The notes: generated by a model from the letters alone, not told the origin. DNA of 64,000 nt from Bog-756 sp963777665 (GCA_963777665.1 CAVZRJ010000005.1:124001-188000); one strand, 5' to 3'. Positions 8,500-18,370 are shown, counted from the stretch's first letter. Numbers and translations: made by a program.

Positions 8500-9969
8500 T
8501 CAGAAGTCGAGGACGGAGAGCTCGGGGATGGTCCCCTCGGACCGGGCCCGCGCCTCGAGCCACCGGCTGCGGTCCGCTGCACGCGCGGGGGAGGTCCCCT
8601 CGGGTGTGATCACGGTCCGTGGGGACCAGGTCTCGGCCACGTCCTCCTCGCCGTCCCAGGTGCCCACCGCCATGCCGGCCAGGAACGCGGCGCCGAGGGT
8701 GGTGGCCTCGACGACCGGGGCGATCTCGACCGGGCGTCCGCAGGCCTCGGCCAGCGCCCGGGTGAACACCTCGTTGGAGGACATGCCCCCGTCGATCCGG
8801 AGGGTGTCGACCGCGAGACCCGAGTCGGACTCGGCAGCCTCGAGCAGATCGGCTCCCCGGTGAGCCACGCCTTCGAGCACCGCGCGGACCAGCTCCGCCC
8901 GGCCGCTCCCGCGGGTGATGCCGAGGAAGGTCCCCCGGGCGCCGAAGTCCCACACCGGCGTCCCGAGACCCAGCAGGGCCGGGACGAACCAGACGTCCCC
9001 GGTCTCGGCGCATCCGGCCGCCACCGCGGCCGACGCGGCGGCGTCGTCGATGATGCGGAGATCGTCACGCAGCCACTCGACGCAGGTGCCGGCCGAGAGC
9101 ATGATGGCCTCGATCCCCCAGGTGATCACCCCCGCCCGCTGCCAGCCGATGATCGGGATGGTCCCGGCGGGACCCCGGACGGCGCCGGGTGGGCGGTCGG
9201 GGCCGAGGCACTGGTCGAGCATCCCGCCCGAGCCGAAGGTGGCCTTGGCCTGACCCGGTCGGGTGCAGCCCTGACCGATCAACGACGCCTGCTGGTCACC
9301 CGCGATGCCGGCGATGGGCGGCTCACCGGTGAGTGAGCGGGCAGCTCCCACCGTGCCCGAGGAGTCGACGATGGTGGGCAGGACCGCTTCGGGAATACGC
9401 AGGGCCGCGAGCAGTTCGTCGCTCCATCCCGATCCCTCCCCGCGGAGGAGCCCGGTCACCCCGGCGTTGGAGGCGTCGGTGACGTGCAGATCGCCGCCGG
9501 AGAGGGTCCAGGCCACCCAGGTGTCGACGGTGCCGAAGGCGAGCTCGCCGCGTTCGGAGCGGGCACGGTCGGGGTCGACCTGGTCGAGGATGGCGGCAAG
9601 CTTGGTCGCCGACGCATTGGGTGCCACCCGGAAGCCCTGGGACTGGAGCTCGATGCAGGTGCCGACCGTGCGAAGGTCCTGCCACCCGAGCCCGGGAGCC
9701 ACCGGGACGCCGCTCGCCCGGTCCCAGACCACCGTCGACGCTCGCTGGTTGGCGATGCCCACGGCGTCGACCGGCCCGCCGGCACTCAGACTGCGCCCGG
9801 CGACCTCCTGCACCGCGACGGCGATGGCGGTTGCGTCGAACTCGACCAGACCGGGGAACGGCGTCTCCGGGAGCACCGGGACGTGATGGATGTGCTCGAC
9901 GGTCGCGTCGGGACGGACCACCGCGCCCCGTACCCCCGAGGTTCCCACGTCGACGACCAGGATGCTCAT
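8500..9969 (-). CDS. glpK: FGGY-family carbohydrate kinase, glycerol kinase-like
   Basis: A 489-residue kinase of the FGGY family, the length of bacterial glycerol kinase. The N-terminal phosphate loop VVDVGTSGVRG, the ATP-binding GGMSSN segment near 375 and the IAGDQQASL motif with the catalytic Asp near 230 are present. The glycerol-binding motif NQRE of GlpK reads NQRA here (residues 74-77), so one glycerol-contacting acid is missing and the substrate may not be glycerol. Its ATG overlaps the stop of the FAD oxidase gene (ATGA), and glpD is two genes upstream, which supports a role in glycerol or glycerol-phosphate use. Confidence 0.8.
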   Translation of the reverse strand: MSILVVDVGTSGVRGAVVRPDATVEHIHHVPVLPETPFPGLVEFDATAIAVAVQEVAGRSLSAGGPVDAVGIANQRASTVVWDRASGVPVAPGLGWQDLRTVGTCIELQSQGFRVAPNASATKLAAILDQVDPDRARSERGELAFGTVDTWVAWTLSGGDLHVTDASNAGVTGLLRGEGSGWSDELLAALRIPEAVLPTIVDSSGTVGAARSLTGEPPIAGIAGDQQASLIGQGCTRPGQAKATFGSGGMLDQCLGPDRPPGAVRGPAGTIPIIGWQRAGVITWGIEAIMLSAGTCVEWLRDDLRIIDDAAASAAVAAGCAETGDVWFVPALLGLGTPVWDFGARGTFLGITRGSGRAELVRAVLEGVAHRGADLLEAAESDSGLAVDTLRIDGGMSSNEVFTRALAEACGRPVEIAPVVEATTLGAAFLAGMAVGTWDGEEDVAETWSPRTVITPEGTSPARAADRSRWLEARARSEGTIPELSVLDF

Positions 9970-11493
9970 GGCCAGGGTGCCGGGCCGAACGGGCTGTCCA
10001 GGCCGAGCTTGCCCGGGTTCAGGATGCCGTTGGGGTCGAGGGCGCGCTTGACCGAGGCGAGCACCGCGAACGAGGTCCCGAGCCCTTCCTCGAGGAACCG
10101 CCCGCGGTTGAGCCCGATGCCGTGGTGGTGGCTGATGGCCCCGCCGGCGTCGAGGGTGGCCCGGGTCACCAGGTCCCAGGCCTCCAGGTAGTAGCGCGCG
10201 GACCATGCGTCCCGGGCCGCCGGGTCGTCGGCTGCGTCGGTGCCGTCCGCCGGCCGTCCCGCGAAGGTGAAGTAGAGACAGGCACCGTCCGGGTACGCGT
10301 GGCTCTGGTGCGAGGAGGCCACAAGGGTCCCGTCGATCGCAGAGAGGGCGTCGACGACGGCCCGGTAGAGGCCCGGCAGCGCCGACCACCGGGCCGAGAC
10401 CTCGACCGTGTCGACCACCACGCCCGAGCGCCAGAGGGGGGCGAGGGCGGACACGTCGTTCCGGTGGCCCAGCCAACGGTCGAGCAGGTCGGACCCGAGC
10501 GTTTCGCCGGTGCGGCACTCGTCGTCGACGACGGCGATCGTCGCGGCCACCAGGGCCGGGTCACCCTCGTCGAGCACGATGAGGACGTTGGTGCCGGGCA
10601 GGTCGAAGGACCGCCCCGACTCCGTCGCGTCGTAGAGGCGGAGCACGGCCGGGGTGGCGCCGCGGCGCAGGATGCGACGGCAGGCGTCGAGGCCGTCGGC
10701 GAACGTGGCGAAGCCGACCGACCGCCTCTCCTCGCCCGCGGGCACCGGGTGGACCCGGAAGCGGCCGCCGGTGATGACCCCGAGTGTGCCCTCGCTCCCG
10801 ACGAAGAGCTGGGTGAGGTCGGGCCCGGTGGCCGCGCGCGGGCCGCGTCCCCCGGTGCGGACGACGCGGCCGTCGGCGAGGACGACCTCGAGACCGAGCA
10901 CCATGTCCTCGATCTTCCCGTACCGGGTGGAGTACTGCCCTGCGCCCCGGCAGGCCAGCCACCCACCGACCGTCGAGAGGTCCATGGACTGGGGCCAGTG
11001 ACCGAGGGTCACCCCGTGCTCCCCGCGCAGCCCCGACTCGACGTCGGGACCGAAGGTCCCCGCCCGCAGATCCGCGACGAGCGAGTCGGTGTCCACCGCT
11101 CCGATGCCGGCGAGGCCGCAGAGGTCGAGCGAGACCCCGCCGAAGACCGGCACCGAGCCACCGCACACCCCGCTGCGACCGCCCGCAGGGGTCACCGGCA
11201 CCCCGGACAGCGTCACAGAGGGCCAGCACGTCGGAGACCTGCGCGGTCTCGGTCGGACGGGCCACCAGCGCCGGCCTGCAGGGCACCGCGCCCTCCGTGG
11301 CCCACCCGATGGCGAGAGGCCACCAGTCGCGCCCGGCCTCGGCCCGGTCCTCGTCCAGGACCGAGACTTCGGCGCACGCACCGGCCAGCCGCCGGGCCAG
11401 GTCGTCGTCGACCCCCACCCGGGCGCCACCGAAGCGGTCGGTCACCCGATCGGCCGTTGTGTCGATCGCCGTGACCGGCGTCGGGCGGGTCAC
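9966..11493 (-). CDS. FAD-binding oxidase, alkylglycerone-phosphate synthase-like (frameshifted)
   Basis: The product is a PCMH/VAO-type flavoprotein of about 508 residues. The N-terminal part begins MTRPTPVTAI at 11493 and continues until about 11195, where the frame changes; the rest runs to 9966. After the break the FAD-binding PAGGRSGVCGG, DLSTVGGWLACRGAGQYS and LFVGSEGTLGVIT motifs are intact, and the C-terminal SHHHGIGLNRG resembles the SHHHGxG motif of alkyldihydroxyacetonephosphate synthase, the ether-lipid enzyme. The GTG start overlaps the glpD stop and the stop overlaps the kinase start. The single-base break could be a read error or real inactivation. Confidence 0.75.
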
Positions 11494-13256
11494 TCGCCCG
11501 TCACGCCAGGGGCTCCGACCGGTGCCGGTCCCGGGTCGGGCCCGCCCGCGGCGTCGAGTCCGGCCCGGGTGAGCTCTGCCAGCAGGGCGGTGGCGTACCG
11601 GTCGGCCTCACTGGCGCTGCGAGCGGCATCCCACCCGAGCTCGGGCCCGATGATCCCGGCCACCCGAACGGCTGCCCGTGCGGTTGCCCGGGCATCGCGC
11701 AGTGAGGCACGGGTCCGCCGGTCGAGGACGTCGGAAACCGAGCGGGCCATCTCCGCCCGCACCGCGAACACCGCTTCGGCGCCCAGATAGGGGAGCCCTT
11801 CGACGAGGGGCTCGAGCAACTCGGGCCGCCCGTCGGCCAACGCCAGCACCGCCGGGGTCTCCGTTCCGTACCGGCCGGCCAGGTGGGCGGCGAGCGCTCC
11901 GACACGGTCGCTCACGGCCGGCCGCACGCCGCTGCGGGTCCCGTTCGCTCCCGCCGTGTGTCGTCCGGGGGTCGCGCCGTGCAGGCGGAGGTCCCGCGTG
12001 ATGCAGGGGAGGGGTCGCCGGCCGAGGGCGACCACCGCGGCGTCGACGGTGTCCTGGGCCATCTTGCGATAGGTGGTGAGCTTGCCTCCCGTGACAGTGA
12101 CCATGCCGCCGGGCGAGGTCTGCACGGTGTGCCTGCGGGAGAGGTCGGCAGTGCGCTCGCTGATCGTGGCGCGGCCGTCCGGGGCGAGCAGCGGGCGGAG
12201 CCCCGACCAGATCCCGGTGATGTCGGCCCGGGTGAGCGGGCGGGTGGTCACCGCGTTGGCGGCGTCGAGGATGTAGTCGACGTCCTCGGGAGTGCAACTC
12301 GGATCGTCCAGGGGCCCGTCCCACTCGGTGTCTGTGGTGCCGAGATAGACCTGCTCGCCCCAGGAGACGACGAAGATGGATCTGCGGTCCTCCCGAACGG
12401 GGATCACCGCGGCGATGTCGCAGGGAAGGGCCGTCTCCGGCACCGTGATGTGGATGCCCTTGGCCGGCCGGATCGAGTGTGGGTTGCGCTGCTCGTCGAG
12501 GGCCCGGACCTCGTCGGCCCAGACACCCCCGGCGTTGACCACCACCGAGGCACGTATCTCGAAGGGGGTGGAGCCCTCGGGGGCGACCGTGGCTCCGAGC
12601 ACCGTTCCGCCGGCGTCGGTCACCAGACCGGTGACCCGTGTGTGGTTGGCCGCCACCGCGCCGTGATCGAGCACAGCGGTGCGGAGGACGGCGAGGGTGA
12701 GCCTGGCGTCGTCGGTCCGGGCGTCCCAGTAGAGGAAGCCGGCCGCGAGCCGGTCGGCCTGCAAGGTCGGCATGTGGGCCAGGGCCTGCTCGCGGGAGAC
12801 CTTCTCGTGGCGTCGGCCGATCCGGATCCCACCGGTGATGTCGTAGAGCCAGAGTGCGGTCCGGTACACACGCGCAACGCTGCGGTTGACCACCCCGGCG
12901 CGCCCGAAGAGGGGGATGAGGAACGGGAGCGGGGTGACCAGATGGGGCGCGTTGTCGAGCAGGCGCTGGCGCTCGGCGAGGTTCTCGTAGACCAGCTTGT
13001 ACTCGTGCTGCTGGAGGTACCGGAGTCCGCCGTGGACGAGCTTGGAGGACTTCGACGAGGTGCCGGAGGCGAAGTCGTCCCTCTCGACCAGGGCGGTCCG
13101 CAGGCCGCGGCTGGCCGCGTCGAGGGCCACGCCCGCCCCGGTGATCCCGCCGCCGATGACCAGGAGATCGAAGTGCTCGGACGCCAGGAGGTCGAGCGCC
13201 CGTGCACGGGTGAACCGGTCGGCGCCGGCCACCGGGGAGCGCCCCGATTCTGACAT
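11490..13256 (-). CDS. glpD: Glycerol-3-phosphate dehydrogenase (FAD-dependent)
   Basis: A 588-residue flavoprotein of the GlpD/GlpA type, which oxidises sn-glycerol 3-phosphate to dihydroxyacetone phosphate at the membrane. It shows the N-terminal dinucleotide fold DLLVIGGGITGAGVALDAASRG, the SGTSSKSSKLVHGGLRYL family signature near residue 70, and a C-terminal helical GlpA domain. The length and motifs match mycobacterial GlpD. It sits between a sulfotransferase gene and the AGPS-like oxidase, with which it overlaps by four bases, in a five-gene minus-strand operon. The ATG at 13256 gives the family N-terminus; upstream frame extension is a shadow of the sulfotransferase gene. Confidence 0.93.
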   Translation of the reverse strand: MSESGRSPVAGADRFTRARALDLLASEHFDLLVIGGGITGAGVALDAASRGLRTALVERDDFASGTSSKSSKLVHGGLRYLQQHEYKLVYENLAERQRLLDNAPHLVTPLPFLIPLFGRAGVVNRSVARVYRTALWLYDITGGIRIGRRHEKVSREQALAHMPTLQADRLAAGFLYWDARTDDARLTLAVLRTAVLDHGAVAANHTRVTGLVTDAGGTVLGATVAPEGSTPFEIRASVVVNAGGVWADEVRALDEQRNPHSIRPAKGIHITVPETALPCDIAAVIPVREDRRSIFVVSWGEQVYLGTTDTEWDGPLDDPSCTPEDVDYILDAANAVTTRPLTRADITGIWSGLRPLLAPDGRATISERTADLSRRHTVQTSPGGMVTVTGGKLTTYRKMAQDTVDAAVVALGRRPLPCITRDLRLHGATPGRHTAGANGTRSGVRPAVSDRVGALAAHLAGRYGTETPAVLALADGRPELLEPLVEGLPYLGAEAVFAVRAEMARSVSDVLDRRTRASLRDARATARAAVRVAGIIGPELGWDAARSASEADRYATALLAELTRAGLDAAGGPDPGPAPVGAPGVTGE

Positions 13257-13296
13257 GGGGCAAAGCCTGCCACAGGTCGGCGGGCGCCCTCGCCGG

Positions 13297-14570
13297 TCAG
13301 GGCTCCTCGGCGACCCCGAACCGCTCGACGTAGAAGGCGAGGGAGTGCCGCAGGCGCTCCCGGTCGATGCCGAACTGGGCCAGGTCGTAGTCGACCCCCC
13401 CGAACCGGCCCCGCGGGTGCTGGTCCAGAGAACGCGACCATGGCCGACTCGGAGGCCGCCGTGAACGGTTGTCCGGCGACCTCGTAGACCCGCCGGACCA
13501 TGGCCAGGTCGTCTGCCATGAACTCGTCGAAGTGCACGTCGATGGTCCGCGCCTCGGGCAGCAGGTGCCGGTGGTCGACGCAGGAGCGGAGCATCCGCTC
13601 GAGACGGTCGGCCCAGTAGTCCCCGATCCGACGGGAGGTCCACCCGGTCGTGCGCCGAGCCGTGCGGAGTAGCCGAGCATGGTGACCATCGACGCGGTGA
13701 CCGAGACCGGGTCCCGGTGGGTGACGACGAAGGTCGCGTCGGGGAACGTGGCGAGGAGAGCGGGGAACTGCTCGAGATGTTGGGGGGACTTGAGCACCCA
13801 CCGCGTCCCTCCCCGCTGCCACTGCAGGACCTGGAGGATCGTGCGCAGGTAGGAGTAGCTCGGCGTCTGGTCCCGGGCCAGGTAGCTGTCGCGCCAGGCG
13901 GGAATCGGGGCGATCGTCTCGAAGAGCATCGTGGAGATGTCGATGGCGAGGAGCTGGATCTCCTCGTGGACGTGGTCGGTGGTCATCTCGTGCATGCGCC
14001 GGAACTCGGGCAGGGCGGTCTCCAGGAAGGAGAGCCCGAGCTCGGTGCGGGCGCGACGCGGGTCGGCGCTGTCCGGGCGCCGGGACGTTCCCGCTCGGCA
14101 GAGACCGGCTCGAGGCTCTCCCAGTAGGGGAGCGAACGGAGTGCCGGGTCGGAGGCGATGAGGTTGTGGAGGTGGGTGGTGCCGGTGCGGGGCAGTCCAC
14201 AGATCACGATGGGCGCGGCGATCACCTCGTCGAGGATCTCCGGGTGGTGGGCGACCAGGTCCTCGACCAGCAGGCGGTTGCGGAGGAGCCCGGTGAGGAG
14301 CTCCGACTGGGCGAGCAGCCCGGCGTGGTCGAGCCCGGCCTCCTCTCGCAGCGAGCGGCAGAGGATCTCGAGGCGGCCGCGGAAGTCGTCGGGTCCGAAG
14401 TCGTCGAGGCCGGTCTCGGCCATGGCCGCCGCCGTGAGCGCCTCCGGTTCGAGCGAGACGGTCCTTCCTGCCTCGGCCATGAGGTCGAGGACGGCCCGCG
14501 CCTCGTCGCTGTACCGGGGTTCGGCCAGATCGTCGATGGCGATCGGCGGTGGGCGTCCCACCGAGTTCAT
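13297..14570 (-). CDS. Sulfotransferase family protein (three frameshifts)
   Basis: The encoded protein resembles actinobacterial sulfotransferases that move sulfate from PAPS. The 5'-phosphosulfate loop appears as ICGLPRTGTTHLHNL about 100 residues in, and the 3'-phosphate motif as FVVTHRDPVSVTASM. Similarity jumps frame at about 14090, 13650 and 13425, each time continuing without loss, and ends with VERFGVAEEP at 13297. Start is the ATG at 14570, MNSVGRPPP. Three breaks in about 1.27 kb make it either a decaying gene or a poorly read stretch; the neighbouring DUF1214 gene shows the same problem. It lies 40 bp before glpD. Confidence 0.7.
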
Positions 14571-15641
14571 GCGTCCGCGTGCCACCGGCACCACGAGCGC
14601 CTCCGGGCCGTGCCGGTGTCTCGGCGGGCAGGAACCACCGGAACCAGATCCACCCACGGTGGTGGCCAGCCGTCGAGACCCAGTTGGGGTGTCCGGGATC
14701 GGTGGGGGAGACGACGATCTCCCACGAGCCGTCCGCCTCGTAGTGCACCCGGGTGCCGTTGATGGTGACCCGCTCGTAGTCGTAGTTGTAGGTGTGGAGG
14801 AACGGGTTCCACAGGCAGAGGTTCCAGAAGGCGCACTCCGGGGACCGGCCCCGGAGCACGAGGGCCTGGCCGTCCTCGAGGAGGAACCGGCCCATCGCGT
14901 AGGCGGCGTCGCCCGCCGCCCAGCCGACGGTGGCGGTGGGCACCGGGTAGGGGGGATCGATGGTGTTGGGCTCGCCCGGTGGGAGCGGCACCATGGCGGC
15001 CTGGTCCCGCACCCAGGTGAGCGCGGCACGGAAGCGACGGGCCAGCACGGCGTCGTCCTCCCGGAAGGTGGGCGGCGGCGCGTCGGTGGCGATCTCCCAG
15101 GCGGCACGGGTGCCGCGGACGGGTCGGCCAGGTAGTCACGGGTGATCACGGCCACGGCATCGGGGTCGAGCCTGATCCATGGCGACCCGTCGCCGGGATC
15201 GTCGGGCGAGAGGACCATGGTGATCGCTCCGTCGGGCCCGGGCGCGACCTGCCGGTCGTTGAGGCTGCCGACGATGCGATCCGAGTACCGCCCGTCGTCG
15301 GGCCCGCCGTAGACGGTGAGGGAGAGGTACACCGCGTCCCCGGGCCGCACCCGCACCCGGTAGGTGCGTGACGGGCTCACCGGGGCATAGCAGTAGAAGG
15401 CGTCGGCGTTGTCCCCGCCCCACTTCTTGTAGGGGCCCACGATCTCGACGAACCGGGGGCAGTCGGGGTCTGCCCACACCTGGGTGTCCGTCGCCACCTG
15501 CAGGATCGAGAGCAGCCACTTGTGCGCCTCGAGCAGGGTCTGCTCGTCCCCCGGACCGGAGAGTTGGTCGACCAGTCGTCGGTGTTGCGCCCCCACCTCT
15601 GCGAGCAGCTCGGCAAAGACGGCTTCGGTTTGGGTTCCCAT
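14567..15641 (-). CDS. DUF1214-type protein (frameshifted)
   Basis: The N-terminal 170 residues start MGTQTEAVFAELLAEV and include a PYKKWGGDNADAFYCYAPV segment; the C-terminal part in another frame has YAMGRFLLEDGQALVLRGR and GWIWFRWFLPAET, the beta-sandwich pattern of DUF1214 proteins. Function is unknown; relatives are often encoded beside sulfotransferases or lipid genes in actinobacteria. The frame breaks near 15115 and again near 14600. The real end is uncertain: a TGA at 14567 overlaps the sulfotransferase ATG (ATGA), but the frame that best continues the protein runs straight into that ATG. Confidence 0.65.
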
Positions 15642-15881
15642 GGCGGCTTCCTACCACGCACGACGCGCCGGCGTCCGGCGTGGGGTTCAGGCCCCTTCCT
15701 CCCGCCCCGCTGCATCGGCGGGAATGCCGTCGGACCCACACTTGACCGGCAGATTCAGATCCGGAAGACTCGCCCCGAGTCGACCGTTTCGGTTCGGGTG
15801 TCAGCAACGTGGCGCGAGGTCTACGACGCGGGTGTCTGTGCGGGTCGGGCGACGGTCCAGTGACGGAGACAGGAGATCGGG

Positions 15882-17597
15882 ATGATTTCGAGTGGAGCTG
15901 TGGCGAGTGGCGTCGGCAGGCGTGACGGCAGGGGCCGGAAGTACGGGCGGAGGTGGCTGCGTCTCTCGCTCTCCCTTTCGGCGGCCTTGATGGTGGCGGT
16001 GCCGCTCGGGTTGCTGGCGGGCGCGGAAGCCTCCTCGGCGGCCACGCCAGTCGCGATGACCTGCGGAAGCACCGGAGGAGCGCCACTGCCGGCCGGGACC
16101 TACAGCTCGGTCACCGTCACCGGCGTGTGCAACGTCAACTCGGGGCAGGTCACCGTCACCGGGAACGTGACGGTCACCGCAGGTGCCTCCTTGATCGCCG
16201 CATTTGCCCTCGACCAGGGACACGCAGGGACGACCTCGGGGCTCACCGTTAACGGCAGCGTCACCGTGGCCGCCGGCGGCACCGCCGTCCTCGGATGCGA
16301 GGCGAGCGCCTTCCCGTGCGCCGACGACAGGGTGACTCCAACGCTCAACTCCCCGGATGCTGTCAACGGCAGCGTCATCGCGACCGATCCGCTCGGCGTA
16401 CTCGTCCACGACTCGACCATCGGCGGGGACGCTGTCCAAACGGGCGGCGGAGGCGGCGTCTCCTGTGCGGCCGGGACGCTCCCGGTGTTCGGGTTCGGCG
16501 TCTACAGCGACTACGAGGACAACACCATCGCCGGCAACCTCCGGGTGACCGGCCTCAAGACCTGCTGGTTCGGCGGCCTGCGTGACACGATCGGCGGCAG
16601 TGCGACGTTCAGTGGCAACACGTTCGCCGACCCGGACGCGATGGAGACCTTCACCAACACAATCGCCGGCAATCTCATCTGCTCGGGCAACGTTCCCGTC
16701 GTGCACTACGGCGATTCGAGCGGTTCAGCCAACGTCGTCGCGGGATACGCGACCGGTGAGTGCGCCTTCGGCGTCACCCAGCACAGTCCGCCGCCGGCCG
16801 GCCCGGAGAAGCCGATCGCGGTGCCTGCCACCACGCCCCGCGGCTACTGGCTCGGCGCCAAGGACGGAGGAGTCTTCAGCTTCGGTGTGCCGTTCCTCGG
16901 CGCGGGCGCGGGAACCGGCCAGACCCTCAGCCTCCCGGTCGCGGGAATTGCGGCGGTTCCCGGAGGGAGCGGCTACAACGTGGCCAGTGCGTCGGGGCCC
17001 GCCTACGCCCACGGATCCCAAGCGGCCTCCTGCACAGGGGTCCCCGGGCCGCTCAACCAGCCGATCGTCGGCATCGCCCAGGCCCCGGGCGGTGACGGGT
17101 GCTGGCTGGCGGCATCGGACGGGGGCATCTTCGCCACCGGGTCGAACGCACCCTTCTACGGATCGGCCGGGGCGCTGCACCTCAACCAGCCGATCGTCGG
17201 CATCGCTACTACCCCGGACGGTGACGGGTACTACCTGGCCGCAGCCGACGGCGGCGTGTTCGCGTTCGGGCCCGGGGCCACCTTCCGCGGCTCCATGGGC
17301 GGTAAGCACCTCAACCAGCCGATCGTGGGCATCGCAGTGGACCCGTCCACCGGCGGCTACTGGCTGATCGCCCGGGACGGCGGGGTGTTCGCCTTCGGCG
17401 CACCGTTCTTCGGCTCGATGGGGGGAACCCCGCTCAACCGACCGGTGGTCGGCGCCGCCGCCGCCCCGACCGGTGACGGCTACTACCTGGTGGCCTCCGA
17501 CGGCGGGATCTTCGCCCTCGGGAAGGGCACCAAGTTCCAGGGCTCGACCGGGGCCATCGCCCTCAACCAGCCCATCGTGGGGATGACACTGGGCTGA
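15882..17597 (+). CDS. Secreted protein with beta-rich N-domain and GYWL..DGG repeats
   Basis: A 571-residue exported protein. An arginine-rich start and a hydrophobic helix at residues about 25-48 ending at AEASSA form a signal peptide. Residues 55-290 are Gly, Thr, Ser and Val rich with repeated TVTGNVTVT and GSVIATD strands, suggesting a parallel beta-helix. From about residue 320 come five or six units of roughly 43 residues with the pattern GYYLAAADGGVFAFG...GSMGG..LNQPIVGIA. I know this repeat from many Acidimicrobiia surface proteins; its function is not established and a propeller-like fold is inferred. The ATG has the upstream purine stretch GGAGACAGGAGA. The next gene begins behind a 40-bp palindrome. 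Confidence 0.75.
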   Translation: MISSGAVASGVGRRDGRGRKYGRRWLRLSLSLSAALMVAVPLGLLAGAEASSAATPVAMTCGSTGGAPLPAGTYSSVTVTGVCNVNSGQVTVTGNVTVTAGASLIAAFALDQGHAGTTSGLTVNGSVTVAAGGTAVLGCEASAFPCADDRVTPTLNSPDAVNGSVIATDPLGVLVHDSTIGGDAVQTGGGGGVSCAAGTLPVFGFGVYSDYEDNTIAGNLRVTGLKTCWFGGLRDTIGGSATFSGNTFADPDAMETFTNTIAGNLICSGNVPVVHYGDSSGSANVVAGYATGECAFGVTQHSPPPAGPEKPIAVPATTPRGYWLGAKDGGVFSFGVPFLGAGAGTGQTLSLPVAGIAAVPGGSGYNVASASGPAYAHGSQAASCTGVPGPLNQPIVGIAQAPGGDGCWLAASDGGIFATGSNAPFYGSAGALHLNQPIVGIATTPDGDGYYLAAADGGVFAFGPGATFRGSMGGKHLNQPIVGIAVDPSTGGYWLIARDGGVFAFGAPFFGSMGGTPLNRPVVGAAAAPTGDGYYLVASDGGIFALGKGTKFQGSTGAIALNQPIVGMTLG

Positions 17598-17606
17598 TCC
17601 CGGGGC

Positions 17607-17646
17607 ATACCACCAATGATTGTTGATCAACAATCATTGGTGGTAT
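17607..17646. promoter_or_regulatory. 40-bp perfect palindrome: probable Fur/PerR operator
   Basis: Each 20-base half is the exact reverse complement of the other; the left half is ATACCACCAATGATTGTTGA. It lies between the secreted repeat protein and the Fur-family gene and ends 10 bp before the latter's GTG. A candidate promoter sits in it: TTGTTG at 17620, an 18-nt gap, and TATCAT at 17644-17649. A dimeric repressor here would cover -35 to -10. The AT-rich core with AATGATT..AATCATT recalls Fur/Zur/PerR boxes, so autoregulation is likely. It might also fold as RNA and end the upstream transcript, though no T-run follows. Confidence 0.75.
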
Positions 17647-17656
17647 CATTCCCGGC

Positions 17657-18370
17657 GTGCGCACACCCGAGGAATTGACCGACCTGTTCCGCGGGTCGGG
17701 CCGCAAGGTGACCGCGCAGCGTCAGTGCATCTTCCGGATCCTGGAGGGCGACGAGACCCATCCCTCGGCCGAGGCCGTGCACGCCCTGGCGGTCCGCGAG
17801 ATGCCGACGATCTCCCTCAAGACCGTCTACCAGACCCTGCACGACCTGGCCGAGATGGGCGAGATCACCGCCCTCGACATCGGCACCGGACGCACCCGCT
17901 TCGATCCGAACGTCGACCATCCCCACCACCACCTGGTGTGCCGCAGTTGCGGCAGTGTCCGGGACCTGATGGTCGACTTCCCCGGCCTCGACATCCCCGA
18001 GGGCGCGGATCTCGGATTCGAGGTCGGCGCCGCAGAGGTGGTCTTCCGCGGCATGTGTGCGGACTGCCGCGCACGGGTCCCCACGCGCCCGACGCACCCG
18101 TTCCGCGACCGCAACCCGTTGATCCCGCGCCCCCGAGAGGGGGCGCCTCACCGAAAGGAGCACCGTGCCAGCACTCAAGGACACCAGGACGGAAGCCAAC
18201 TTGAAGGAGGCGTTCGCCGGCGAGAGCCAGGCCAACCGCCGTTACCTCTACTTCGCCCAGAAGGCCGATGTGGAGGGGTATCCAGACGTCGCCGCCCTCT
18301 TCCGCTCGGTCGCCGAGGGGGAGACCGGCCACGCGTTCGGACACTTCGACTTCCTCCGCGAGGTCGGTGA
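17657..18370 (+). CDS. Fur-family transcriptional regulator (PerR-like), odd C-terminal extension
   Basis: Residues 1-145 form a normal Fur-family repressor: winged helix with RVTAQR-like GSGRKVTAQRQ, SAEAVHALA and SLKTVYQTLHDL, then the dimer domain with DHPHHHLVCRSCGSVRDL and a second CADC motif, so metal and structural zinc ligands are present. The order of rubrerythrin and redox genes behind it points to a peroxide sensor. The open frame continues 92 residues beyond CADC in Arg/Pro/Gly-rich sequence and overlaps the rubrerythrin gene by 206 bp in another frame, which is unlikely for a real protein. A TGA exists in a third frame near 18120, so a one-base error near the end is suspected. 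The GTG is probably leaderless. Confidence 0.82.
   Translation: MRTPEELTDLFRGSGRKVTAQRQCIFRILEGDETHPSAEAVHALAVREMPTISLKTVYQTLHDLAEMGEITALDIGTGRTRFDPNVDHPHHHLVCRSCGSVRDLMVDFPGLDIPEGADLGFEVGAAEVVFRGMCADCRARVPTRPTHPFRDRNPLIPRPREGAPHRKEHRASTQGHQDGSQLEGGVRRREPGQPPLPLLRPEGRCGGVSRRRRPLPLGRRGGDRPRVRTLRLPPRGR

Noticed and set aside
17620..18204. Frame starting inside the 40-bp palindrome
   Set aside because: Low-complexity translation overlapping the Fur-family gene; the palindrome creates matching starts on both strands by symmetry.
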